DNA from: Bdellovibrionales bacterium
GTDB taxonomy: Bacteria; Bdellovibrionota; UBA1018
Direction: 5' to 3'
DNA length: 64,000 bases
NCBI GenBank assembly: GCA_947380295.1
Contig: CANCQK010000014.1
Span: 1 to 64,000, forward strand
Shown: piece by piece, positions 17,471 through 25,748 of the stretch
Layout of the letters: each line of letters opens with the position of its first letter
Numbering within the stretch: position 1 is the first letter of the stretch
Position numbers and translations under genes: made by a program
The notes under the pieces: generated by a model
Told to the model about the DNA's origin: nothing
The model's input: only the letters and a program-made list of their open reading frames with translations
Databases searched by the model: none

Positions 17471-19690
17471 TTAGTGAAAAGTCCGAAAATCAAGCAGCGC
17501 GTTGGCATTCCCGGGACTTCCAATCAGCTTTTTGAGCAGACTTGCGTAAAAAGCAACTTCGTAAGCCAGCTCAAAGGAAGCTGCCAGAGGATGACCCTCA
17601 ACAAAACTCAAGATTGGCCCCATTCCACGAGCTCGCACTTCGTTTTGCCATTTTAGATACTCCACCCAGTCTGGCAACAATGCGGGTTGCTTCAGCGCGT
17701 TCTGAATCCGAGACATCAACTCAGGAAGGGGCCCTTGGACCCATTCTTGAATTTGTCCTTGCGTCGCAGTATTCAGTCGATCCAAATGCTCACGCACCGC
17801 AGCAAGAGAACTCAAAGCGCTGTTCACAAGCCCCCTGGAGTCCTCGATTCGCTGGGGCCCTTGAGCAGTTAGGAAAGACTCCCTCAACAGCTCAGGAATG
17901 GCAGCGTTTTCGATCATTTGGATATAACCGAGTGCCTGATCGATTAATGCAAGGTCGGTCTCTGGACCGCGAAATGCGGTTCGGAAGGTCGTTTTTACAT
18001 CTGAGTTTTCGTCCATTCGCTTAATCAAGAAGGCGAGTTCATCCACCATGACTCTGCAGCTATCCAGACCTAACAAAAGTCCGTCTTCCTGATAGCTGAC
18101 CCGGAGAACCACGTTCAAAAGGCTAGTCAAAGCCGCAAGCTCCGTCTCATCCTGAGTTTGTATGGAAGTTAAGTCGCGATCCTTCAAAAATTCAGGATCA
18201 GACTGAATCATTTTTCGCAGCTCCAACTCGAGTGGCCCAATCAATGCGAGCACAGGAGCAACCGATTTCTCAGGACAAGAGAAAATATATTCCATCCAGC
18301 GTTGGGCAAAGTCATTTAAATCGGGTTTTAAAACATCTCGAGTTTGAGTAGCCCAAATATTGACCACCATAGCCGAGCCAAAATCCGTATCGAATCCCTT
18401 TGCAAGTGAACCAAAAACAGTTTTGAGGTCCGATTGATTCTCGAAGGCCAAACGCTGCTCCAAGTAGTTTGCCCATTCTAAGAGCTTCTCAGACATCTCG
18501 AGACGAGACTCACCTTTTTTTGTTTTTTCTGCAAACTCAGGCACCAAGAGACTTCGATACTCCTGAACGGCACTTTGATAGGCTGAACTGAATCCCCTCA
18601 AAAGACCAGCAGACGTAAGTCGGTAAGCGATTTCGCGAAGCTTTTCTGGATCAGCTAAGCGATCCAGAAAAAAGATCCCATCCAGCTTTTTTCTCGCCTC
18701 TAAGAGTGGGCGAGCGCGATCTTTCCAAACCTGCAAACGAACCAACTGATTGGATGCCAAGATTCGGTGATTTCGCCAACTGATCAAATTTTGAGGGAGC
18801 TTTCTCAGCTGATCGATTCCATCGAGGAGAATTTTTGCCTCAGATGGCCGGGCCAAAGCTGGAATCCGCTCGTCCTTAACGAGAGAATCCAATACCTCTC
18901 GAACCTTCTTAACATGGGCAACACGCGCCTTGAGAAAGTCGATTTTCTGGATTAGTTCCCCTCTTCTGGCCGTTCCGAGGTCAAATTGACGTACACAGTC
19001 TGCTCCCTGCGCTAAAAGAGCAGCCCCTGATCCTAAAAGGTGAGGGCTAATAAATTCTGAGCTGATTTGGGAAGTTATTTTCTCTTGGAGTACACGAGCA
19101 CTCTTCACATCACGAGCAAAATCAAACACCGACTTACGAGAGTCCGCCTGAATCAGCGCAGGAATGAGTTTGGGCTGCTGGATAGTCTCCTTCCAAGCTG
19201 GACAGGCCTGCAGCCATTGAAAAATAATCTCGACCTCCCGCAAAGACAGCTGCGGTAGACCGTTGAGAAAAATGGGAAACGATTGGACTTCGACCCAGAA
19301 TTTATTGAGCTGAATTCCGACGAAGCGCATCATTCGAACGAATGCTTCAGAATTCTCATTTTGATGTTCATGATGAGCAAACCCCTTCCACGGGTGTTCT
19401 GCAAGTGTGGAGAATCCTTGCAACGCCCTCTCTGAGTAGGATTGTAGCTGTCGCATCACTTGCTTATTTTGCTCGAAAGCGGCAGAAGTGATCTGTTCCG
19501 ATTCTGGAATATTCACGGATTCCAGAGACTGCACCAACTCAGGATACTGACTCTTGAGAGTCAAATAATGAGAAATCACTTGATGCAAGGTTTTACCGAA
19601 GCAACCGACATCTGACTGAAGCTGGAGCATGTAGTCCTGAAGTTGCTGATTGACGTTTAAGTTGAGTCGGTCGTTTTCAGTCATATTCAC
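17471..19690 (-). CDS. Large all-helical protein of unknown function (739 aa)
   Basis: I do not recognise this family. The 739 residues are leucine-, glutamine- and charge-rich and appear almost entirely alpha-helical, with no signal peptide, membrane segment or nucleotide-binding motif. Regular helical stretches such as LELRKMIQSDPEFLKDRD and VREHLDRLNTATQGQIQEW suggest a helical-repeat or coiled-coil scaffold. The codon pattern matches neighbouring genes, so it is native rather than recently acquired. It begins at ATG 19690 with an alternative ATG two codons inside. It is monocistronic or weakly linked to the acyltransferase 72 bases downstream. Confidence 0.7.
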   Translation of the reverse strand: MNMTENDRLNLNVNQQLQDYMLQLQSDVGCFGKTLHQVISHYLTLKSQYPELVQSLESVNIPESEQITSAAFEQNKQVMRQLQSYSERALQGFSTLAEHPWKGFAHHEHQNENSEAFVRMMRFVGIQLNKFWVEVQSFPIFLNGLPQLSLREVEIIFQWLQACPAWKETIQQPKLIPALIQADSRKSVFDFARDVKSARVLQEKITSQISSEFISPHLLGSGAALLAQGADCVRQFDLGTARRGELIQKIDFLKARVAHVKKVREVLDSLVKDERIPALARPSEAKILLDGIDQLRKLPQNLISWRNHRILASNQLVRLQVWKDRARPLLEARKKLDGIFFLDRLADPEKLREIAYRLTSAGLLRGFSSAYQSAVQEYRSLLVPEFAEKTKKGESRLEMSEKLLEWANYLEQRLAFENQSDLKTVFGSLAKGFDTDFGSAMVVNIWATQTRDVLKPDLNDFAQRWMEYIFSCPEKSVAPVLALIGPLELELRKMIQSDPEFLKDRDLTSIQTQDETELAALTSLLNVVLRVSYQEDGLLLGLDSCRVMVDELAFLIKRMDENSDVKTTFRTAFRGPETDLALIDQALGYIQMIENAAIPELLRESFLTAQGPQRIEDSRGLVNSALSSLAAVREHLDRLNTATQGQIQEWVQGPLPELMSRIQNALKQPALLPDWVEYLKWQNEVRARGMGPILSFVEGHPLAASFELAYEVAFYASLLKKLIGSPGNANALLDFRTFH

Positions 19691-19830
19691 GTCCTTTTGT
19701 TCTTCTTCATTGGTATCTTATTCTGATTATTATTCAATAGGTCGTCAGCATTTTGTTCAGTTTCAGAGAGAAACAGGCACTTGACAGCATTTTACCAGAA
19801 TGATTTAATGTTGGAACTCTTTGTTTTAAA

Positions 19831-20583
19831 ATGAAAAAAATCCCGCTTCGAATTTTATCTTACAATATTCATAAAGGGTTTAGCTCTTATAACAGACGAT
19901 TCGTGCTCAATTCTATCCGAGCCGCCCTCCACCTCCTCCATCCAGACCTGATTCTCCTCCAAGAGGTCGTAGGTCAAAACGACGCGCACGCCCTGAATCA
20001 CCCGCAATGGCCAAAATCGACCCAATTTGAATTTCTAGCGGAAAACCTTTGGCCCCACTTTACTTACGGGAAAAATGCAGTTTATTCAGGAGGACATCAC
20101 GGCAATGCAATTTTAAGCAAGTTCCCCATTTTAGATAGTGAAAACATCGACGTGTCAACTAACCCCTTTGAAAGCCGAGGCGCACTCCATGCCTTGATCC
20201 AGCTTCCACGAGACAAAGCACAACTTCATGTGATCTGTACCCACCTGGGCCTCCTCGAGAAGGACCGAAAGCGGCAGATCGAGAAACTCAGCCAAAGAAT
20301 CTCTTACTCTGTCCCGCAAAAGGAACCCTTGGTCGTGGCTGGAGATTTTAATGATTGGAGAGAGCAAGCGACGCGGACTTTCATGAAGCAGAGCGGAATT
20401 GAAGAAGCATTTTTTTACTTGAATCAAGCCCATGCTCGTACGTTTCCGAGTTGGCTTCCCATTTTTTGCCTGGACCGAATTTATTTTCGAGGAATGACCC
20501 CAATTTCTGCAGAATGCCTAACGGGCAAACCCTGGAGCCAACTCTCAGATCACACAGCCATTATTGCTCAATTAAATGCCTAG
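19831..20583 (+). CDS. Endonuclease/exonuclease/phosphatase (EEP) family protein
   Basis: 250 residues with all EEP catalytic elements in order: ILSYNIHKG (metal-binding Asn), DLILLQEV (metal-binding Glu), HGNAILSKFPI, VICTHLGL with the active His, VVAGDFNDW (Asp/Asn), LDRIYFRG and the terminal LSDHTAI His. The family includes DNA repair nucleases, phosphodiesterases and sphingomyelinases; the short form without signal peptide resembles cytoplasmic YbhP/YafD-type members. Substrate cannot be predicted. The last 12 bases overlap the convergent membrane-protein gene. Confidence 0.88.
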   Translation: MKKIPLRILSYNIHKGFSSYNRRFVLNSIRAALHLLHPDLILLQEVVGQNDAHALNHPQWPKSTQFEFLAENLWPHFTYGKNAVYSGGHHGNAILSKFPILDSENIDVSTNPFESRGALHALIQLPRDKAQLHVICTHLGLLEKDRKRQIEKLSQRISYSVPQKEPLVVAGDFNDWREQATRTFMKQSGIEEAFFYLNQAHARTFPSWLPIFCLDRIYFRGMTPISAECLTGKPWSQLSDHTAIIAQLNA

Positions 20584-20868
20584 CGAGCGAAGAACTTTCT
20601 TCACAATGGAAATCAGCAAAGCAATCAGGAGGAAGGCGCCAAAAAAAACCGCCCCAAGCGACAAGGTCAGCAGGATCACCACCACCAAAACAGGCACCCA
20701 CCAACCGCTCAACTGAAAAGTCCGCCCCGCTGAAAAACCACCCGACCCTTGAAAATCCGGATCGGGAATGGGCGCTTCGACGATGACTTCGCCGTCGCGG
20801 TCAAGAACGATTGCCTCTTTCACTTCTAAGGGAGTTCCATCATCTGCCTTCAGCTGCATGAACCGCAC
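20572..20868 (-). CDS. Small membrane protein, third gene of the lemA-TPM cluster
   Basis: 98 residues: a soluble N-terminal part (MRFMQLKADDGTPLEVKEA, acidic) and a strongly hydrophobic segment (about 52-88) long enough for one or two membrane helices, ending in a basic KKVLRSLGI. It follows the TPM-domain gene by 81 bases on the same strand. Start is GTG at 20868 or ATG at 20859; neither has a clear ribosome binding site. No family recognised. Probably a membrane partner of the LemA/TPM pair, by position only. Confidence 0.55.
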   Translation of the reverse strand: MRFMQLKADDGTPLEVKEAIVLDRDGEVIVEAPIPDPDFQGSGGFSAGRTFQLSGWWVPVLVVVILLTLSLGAVFFGAFLLIALLISIVKKVLRSLGI

Positions 20869-20949
20869 TTTAGCTAAAGTTCTGAAAAAATGCTAGCAAC
20901 TGCACTGACTCTAGGAGTGTAGGGCTTGCCATCCAAATTCTTAAACTTA

Positions 20950-21780
20950 TTACCAGTTGTCGCTGGCTCCGCCCCCTCCAGAGGCGCCACCGCCTCCGGA
21001 AAACCCACCGCCGTCCGAAGAGCCTCCGCCCCAACCGCCACCACTCGTGCCAGAGCCCCCACCCCAACCGCCGCCACCACCCCAGCCAGAACGTGGCGGT
21101 CCTCGCCGAGACAAAAGCCGAATGAGTAAGATCAGCCCTACCCAAAGCAACAGGACAAATCCGACTCCGCCTCCTCCCTGAAAGCCCCGCTGAGAGCTCT
21201 TGGAAATGAGCTGACCTTCGCCCCGCAAAATGGACTGCATTCTCCCATCTTGAACCAAGGGACTCCGAAGGACTTCCAAGACGTCTTGAGCCGCCTCAAT
21301 GAATGCGGCATCAGGGTCGCCCCTCCGAAGCCAGGGACGAATCACTTGGGAAAGAATCCGCTTAGACTGAAAATCAGTCAAAACAGGCTCTAAGCCATAT
21401 CCGACTTCAAATCGGGATTTATGATCTTTCCAATAAAGAGCAAGAAGGACCCCATTGTCTTTGCCTTTTTGGCCTACCTTCCAAGCCTTAAAGATTCGAT
21501 TTGTCCAATCCACTGGATCCTGCCCATGAAGGGAATCAAACACGGCAAAAACGATTTGATCTCCAGTCGACTGCTCATGGGCCTGAAAAAGTCGATTGAG
21601 GACCCGAAAGGTTTGGGCCTTCAGTACGTGCGGTTCATCGAGTACAAAACTGGTCGGAGCGGAGGGCAAAGAAATCTCTGACTCAGAGGCATGAACTGAA
21701 CTCCACCCCCGCCCCCCCAACAAAAGGACAGCAATCAACCCTACCATCCAAAAGCGTGAAAGCCCTCGAGCAACTCCCAT
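20950..21780 (-). CDS. TPM-domain (YgcG-like) membrane protein
   Basis: An N-terminal signal or anchor (residues 10-32) is followed by a TPM domain (about 45-185: FVLDEPHVLKAQTFRVLNRLFQAHEQSTGDQIVFAVFDS, FEVGYGLEPVLTD), a transmembrane helix (about 205-225, GVGFVLLLWVGLILLIRLL) and a C-terminal Gly/Ser/Trp tail of about 40 residues ending in ASDNW. TPM proteins are linked to membrane quality control and photosystem repair in plants. The start overlaps the lemA stop by one base, the standard lemA-TPM arrangement. Confidence 0.88.
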   Translation of the reverse strand: MGVARGLSRFWMVGLIAVLLLGGRGWSSVHASESEISLPSAPTSFVLDEPHVLKAQTFRVLNRLFQAHEQSTGDQIVFAVFDSLHGQDPVDWTNRIFKAWKVGQKGKDNGVLLALYWKDHKSRFEVGYGLEPVLTDFQSKRILSQVIRPWLRRGDPDAAFIEAAQDVLEVLRSPLVQDGRMQSILRGEGQLISKSSQRGFQGGGGVGFVLLLWVGLILLIRLLSRRGPPRSGWGGGGGWGGGSGTSGGGWGGGSSDGGGFSGGGGASGGGGASDNW

Positions 21781-22358
21781 CAGAATTCAACCTTAGGTGC
21801 GGTCTTGGCTGTCGACTCCGCCTGAAAATAAGTCCGGGCGTTAAATCCGCGCATCGAGGCGATGAGGGACTGCGGAAAGCTCCGCAAATAGCTGTTATAG
21901 TCGCGGGCGGCCTCATTAAATCGCATCCGCTCAACGGAGATCCGATTTTCAGTCCCTTCAAGCTGAGATTGCAGACTCAGGAAATTCTGATCAGCCTTGA
22001 GTTCAGGGTATTTTTCCGCAACAACCATCAGCCGTGACAGTGCCTGGGTCAGCTGCCCTTGCGCTTGATCAAAGTTTTGAAGGCTTTTGGGGTCGTTAAC
22101 ACGAATCTGTCCCACCTGCGATCGTGCCTTGGTTACCTCTTCTAAAACTTGGGCTTCGTGCTTAGCGTAGCCTTTGACGGTATTGACCAAGTTAGGAATC
22201 AAATCAGCCCGTCGCTGATAGACGTTTTCGACCTGAGACCATTTTTCATTTACAAGCTCATCGAGGTTGACCAATCGATTGGAAACGCTCACTCCCCAAC
22301 CAGCGATTCCCCCGACCAATGCCAGCACAATTGCCAATGCGATCCAAAAATTTTTCAT
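21780..22358 (-). CDS. lemA: LemA family protein
   Basis: 192 residues: an N-terminal membrane anchor (residues 4-26) and a long helical hairpin domain with NRLVNLDELVNEKWSQVENVYQRRADLIPNLVNTVKGYAKHE as the hallmark (residues 27-70) and AARDYNSYLRSFPQ near the end. LemA proteins are membrane-tethered four-helix proteins with unclear function, commonly next to TPM-domain genes as here. First gene of a three-gene minus-strand cluster. The intergenic space to the divergent ECF sigma gene is about 110 bases and AT-rich. Confidence 0.93.
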   Translation of the reverse strand: MKNFWIALAIVLALVGGIAGWGVSVSNRLVNLDELVNEKWSQVENVYQRRADLIPNLVNTVKGYAKHEAQVLEEVTKARSQVGQIRVNDPKSLQNFDQAQGQLTQALSRLMVVAEKYPELKADQNFLSLQSQLEGTENRISVERMRFNEAARDYNSYLRSFPQSLIASMRGFNARTYFQAESTAKTAPKVEF

Positions 22359-22470
22359 CGAACACCCTTTCTTTTCTGACTCTCCGTATCATACCGGCTA
22401 AGCACAAAAATTCAAGAAAATGTGAATTTAACTTTTCATTGCAAAATAAAAGTAACTATAGTTGCTAGAT

Positions 22471-23082
22471 ATGCAAGAAAGAATAAACGACGAAAAAACC
22501 GATGAAAGCGGGCGTCTTACAGAATTTGATTCGATCGAATTTTCTTCAAAAATTTACTCGAAATTTTATAAGCCTATTTTTAATTACGTCAAAAAACATG
22601 TCGCCTCGACTCCGGTAGCCGAAGAATTGACTCAAGATGTTTTTCTCAAGATTTTTCAAAATCGAGGGTCATATGATCCGACATATGCTCTTCCCTCTTG
22701 GATTTGGACTATAGCTAAAAATACAATTTTTGATCACCTAAGAAAATTACGATCAAATTACCCCATGGGAATCCAAAGTCTGGATGAGCTTTCTCAAAAA
22801 TCATGCTTCGAGCCAACATCAGAGATCACCGCAGAAACGTTGATGATTGAGAAAACTGAACGAAGTCAGCTCAAGACACTCATGAATCAGCTCTCTCATA
22901 AACAAAAAGAAGCGATTTTCTTGAGACTCGTCAGACGTTTTTCTTATCGTGAAATCTCAGGAGCGATGAATCTCAGTCTCTCGGCTGTAAAATCTCTCAT
23001 TAACCGAGGAAAAACAACCTTAGTGTCTATTTCCCAAAACGAAGCCCCACCAAAACCTGAAGGTCTCTCACATAGGCAGTAA
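22471..23082 (+). CDS. ECF-type RNA polymerase sigma factor
   Basis: About 203 residues. Sigma region 2 (about 28-95) shows FYKPIFNYVKKHV, AEELTQDVFLKIFQN and the WIWTIAKNTIFDHLRK promoter-melting helix; region 4 (about 140-190) shows LSHKQKEAIFLRLV and the helix-turn-helix SYREISGAMNLSLSAVKSLINRGK. The linker is short, typical of extracytoplasmic-function sigma factors. No anti-sigma gene is adjacent. ATG at 22471 is chosen over TTG at 22462; neither has a good ribosome binding site. The last 56 bases overlap the convergent aroQ-fusion gene. Regulon unknown. Confidence 0.9.
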   Translation: MQERINDEKTDESGRLTEFDSIEFSSKIYSKFYKPIFNYVKKHVASTPVAEELTQDVFLKIFQNRGSYDPTYALPSWIWTIAKNTIFDHLRKLRSNYPMGIQSLDELSQKSCFEPTSEITAETLMIEKTERSQLKTLMNQLSHKQKEAIFLRLVRRFSYREISGAMNLSLSAVKSLINRGKTTLVSISQNEAPPKPEGLSHRQ

Positions 23083-24079
23083 AAGCGCTGGAGGCATTCA
23101 AGTTCTGAAATCCATAAAGATACCGTGCGTCCAGAACAAGGTTAACTAAGGGCAAAATTTTAAATCTCAAATCACCACTCAAAATGACCCCAGAGTCATC
23201 CAGATTCATCGTAGTGACACCACTCGGAATGACATCCCAACTCCCCTGGATGAATGAGTGTGAAAAATAACCTCCAACACCAATAGAAATTAAATCAAAC
23301 CACTTATGCCTGATCATAATCGGAAACATCAGTGCTTGGGTCGAATAAATCGAGGTTACTCCACTATTCGTCACTGAAAATCCGCGAGGACTATAGAGGG
23401 TGCCAAATTGAATACTCAATCGACTCGATGCCTCAGCATTAAACTGAATTCCGTAGGCTAAATTTTGACTTCCAATTCCACCGATGTACCCTGATCCAGT
23501 AACTCCAGCGCCGGGCATTCCGTAACCCGCAATGACGTCCATATTAAATGCATAAGACTCTCGGCCCAAAAAAAGGCCCATTACACCAGCAATCAGCGCT
23601 TTCAGCAGTTTAGACTTCCGCCCCTGGCGGCGACCAGCTTTACCGCGAAGCTCAGCGGCCAAGCGTTTTAATCCCTCAAGATAGGACACCCACCCCAAGC
23701 CTGAAATTTGATCCAGGCACACTGGAGCTAGGACAGACTTACGACGAAAAGGCTCCCGCTTTTTAATGTCTGAAAGATGCACTTCAACGACAGGAATCTG
23801 GATGGCTGAAATCGCATCTCGAATTGCATAAGAATAGTGAGTGTAGGCTCCCGGATTAAAAACTACGCCCTGAACTGTTTTTCGATGCTGATGAAGTAGG
23901 TCAATCAACTCGCCTTCAGAATTGGACTGAAAAAACTTCAAACTCACGTCCAATTCATCAGCTGAAACTTTAAGACGACGATTAATCTCACTCAAAGATA
24001 GAGCGCCGTACACTTCAGGATCTCGCTCTCCCAAAAGGTTTAGGTTAGGTCCATTCAAGACTAAGATTTTCAGCTTCAC
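23027..24079 (-). CDS. aroQ: Type II 3-dehydroquinate dehydratase fused to a signal-like segment and outer-membrane beta-barrel domain
   Basis: Residues 1-145 are a complete type II dehydroquinase: LNGPNLNLLGERDPEVYG with catalytic Y24, FQSNSEGELID, NPGAYTHYSYA (N75-H81), VVEVHLSDIKKREPFR with H101. The normal enzyme ends here. The frame continues: a basic linker (146-157), a hydrophobic stretch ending in AFN (158-177) that looks like a signal peptide cleaved after SYA, then about 170 residues of beta-barrel sequence with alternating hydrophobic residues (FNMDVIAGYGMPG...VGLRFGK). No stop separates them. The start overlaps aroB by 4 bases. Either a true fusion, or two genes with the second starting at a non-ATG codon near 23608. 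Confidence 0.85.
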   Translation of the reverse strand: MKLKILVLNGPNLNLLGERDPEVYGALSLSEINRRLKVSADELDVSLKFFQSNSEGELIDLLHQHRKTVQGVVFNPGAYTHYSYAIRDAISAIQIPVVEVHLSDIKKREPFRRKSVLAPVCLDQISGLGWVSYLEGLKRLAAELRGKAGRRQGRKSKLLKALIAGVMGLFLGRESYAFNMDVIAGYGMPGAGVTGSGYIGGIGSQNLAYGIQFNAEASSRLSIQFGTLYSPRGFSVTNSGVTSIYSTQALMFPIMIRHKWFDLISIGVGGYFSHSFIQGSWDVIPSGVTTMNLDDSGVILSGDLRFKILPLVNLVLDARYLYGFQNLNASSAFTAYVRDLQVLVGLRFGK

Positions 24080-25182
24080 TCAACCCCACTTTTCTGCTGA
24101 TGCAACCAAGCTAGAGTCTCTTTAACTTGATTGGGGCTCACTTTTTGATCTGAAACGGCAAGGCCGATTCCTCGGATTAAAACAAATTTTGGACTGCCCC
24201 CTTTGGACTTTTTATCATGAGCAAGCTGACGCCACCTCTTGGCAAATCCGTTGGGCCGCTTCAATTTGGGGACGGGCAGCCGACTCAGGAACTTTTCAAT
24301 TTGAGCGGCATCTTTTTCTGGCAACAATCCTTGAAGCGCCGAGAGGTAAACTGCTCCTCGCATCCCCCAGATCACAGCTTCTCCGTGTCGAAAGTAATCG
24401 TAGCCCGTTTCGGCTTCAAAAAGATGCCCTAGAGTATGTCCCCAATTCAACATTGCGCGAAGACCTTTGCGATCGTACTCGTCTTTTTTCACCGCAGCGG
24501 CCTTGAGCTTGAGGCAGGTTAGAATCAGAGACTCAACCGTCTTCGGGTTCGATAGCAGATCGAGAAAGCCAAGGGAGCTTTTTTTAACACAAAATTCATA
24601 GAGCTTTCGATCGAGTGCGATGCCGTACTTAATGATTTCACCTAGTCCCGAGATCAGCTCTCGAACCGGGAGAGATTTCAAAAATTCTAAATCACATAAT
24701 ACAGCAGAAGGTTGATGAAAAACTCCGATCAGGTTTTTACCCAACGGGTGGTTCACTGCTGTTTTTCCACCCAATCCGCTATCGACCTGAGCCAGCAGAG
24801 TCGTAGGCACACTCACCCAGCGAATCCCCCGCAGGTAAGTTCCTGCCAAAAAACCCACTGCGTCGCCAATTGTCCCGCCGCCCATCGCGAAAAGCACAGA
24901 ATGTCGATCAGCGCCTTTTTGAATCAGCCAACGATAGAGAGGTTCAAGCTGCATGAGAGACTTTAAATTCTCCGACGCATGTACCCAGCGGACTTCAACA
25001 GACCATCCCTGCTTTCGGAGCTGCTCAAGCCACAACTGAGCCGAACGCTTCAGACGGGTATCCGCCACCACAAAAGCAAGAGTAGGGGGTCCAAGATTCA
25101 GCTTGTTGAGCCGCATAGGTAGGTTCTCACCCACCCAGATCTGAGATTTACTGTGACCTAGATCGAGAATAAACGTTTTCAC
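24076..25182 (-). CDS. aroB: 3-dehydroquinate synthase
   Basis: NAD- and metal-dependent cyclisation of DAHP to 3-dehydroquinate, step 2 of the shikimate pathway. Visible: VLFAMGGGTIGDAVGFLAGTYLRG (NAD loop), VPTTLLAQVDSGLGGKTAVN, the GEIIKYGIALD metal-site Glu, and the LNWGHTLGHLFE His ligand. 368 residues, normal length. Overlaps aroK by 4 bases and aroQ by 4, so it is translationally coupled on both sides within the aro operon. Confidence 0.96.
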   Translation of the reverse strand: MKTFILDLGHSKSQIWVGENLPMRLNKLNLGPPTLAFVVADTRLKRSAQLWLEQLRKQGWSVEVRWVHASENLKSLMQLEPLYRWLIQKGADRHSVLFAMGGGTIGDAVGFLAGTYLRGIRWVSVPTTLLAQVDSGLGGKTAVNHPLGKNLIGVFHQPSAVLCDLEFLKSLPVRELISGLGEIIKYGIALDRKLYEFCVKKSSLGFLDLLSNPKTVESLILTCLKLKAAAVKKDEYDRKGLRAMLNWGHTLGHLFEAETGYDYFRHGEAVIWGMRGAVYLSALQGLLPEKDAAQIEKFLSRLPVPKLKRPNGFAKRWRQLAHDKKSKGGSPKFVLIRGIGLAVSDQKVSPNQVKETLAWLHQQKSGVE

Positions 25183-25748
25183 TGCACAAACTCCCGCAAG
25201 ACCCAGTGATTGATCTCTTCTGCGATTTGATCCGGACTTTTTGAATCCGTATCGACTGAAAAATCAGCCTTTTCATAGTGATTGAGTCGCTTTTCAAACA
25301 AATTTCTCAGAATGGAGTGATCTAAATGCCCACCCAAAGATTGAATCAGCGGACGATCCCCCAAGTTTTCGCTGAGTCGGTCCACAATGGAGTTCAAGTC
25401 CGCCTTGAGGTAAACGACCTGGCCTTGGGCCTGGAGCCACTCTCGAACTTCAGGACTCACCACCGCTCCACCTCCGAGCGCAAGCACGACCTCAGAGATT
25501 CTGGAGATTTCCTGAATGGCCCAAAACTCAACTCTGCGAAACTCAGACTCCCCTGCGTTGGCGATCCACCGGGTCGGTGAAGAGCCCGTAGATTTCTCAA
25601 TCCACTGGTCGGTGTCCTGAAATGTCCAACCTAAACTTTTGGCCAGAATCGGACCCACGGTCGATTTACCTGCCCCCATAAATCCGGTCAGATAAATTCG
25701 AGTGGGACGATCTTTAGATAAGGTGCCAGTTTTTCCAATTTTGTACAT
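25179..25748 (-). CDS. aroK: Shikimate kinase
   Basis: Phosphorylates shikimate at the 3-OH with ATP, step 5 of the pathway. P-loop GFMGAGKST at residues 22-30 and the Walker-B region ALGGGAVVSPEV; the DTDQWIEKSTG shikimate-binding element is present. Start ATG at 25748 is chosen because a strong GGAGGAGG lies 9 bases upstream, inside the end of aroC; the upstream frame to 25796 would lack one. The 35-base overlap with aroC is therefore real and embeds the ribosome binding site in aroC coding sequence. Confidence 0.93.
   Translation of the reverse strand: MYKIGKTGTLSKDRPTRIYLTGFMGAGKSTVGPILAKSLGWTFQDTDQWIEKSTGSSPTRWIANAGESEFRRVEFWAIQEISRISEVVLALGGGAVVSPEVREWLQAQGQVVYLKADLNSIVDRLSENLGDRPLIQSLGGHLDHSILRNLFEKRLNHYEKADFSVDTDSKSPDQIAEEINHWVLREFVQ

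Noticed and set aside
23560..23590. Frameshift at the A7/T7 tract as cause of the AroQ-barrel fusion
   Set aside because: The hydrophobic signal-like segment before the tract is in the AroQ frame and the barrel after it is in the same frame; alternative frames around it give no sensible peptide.
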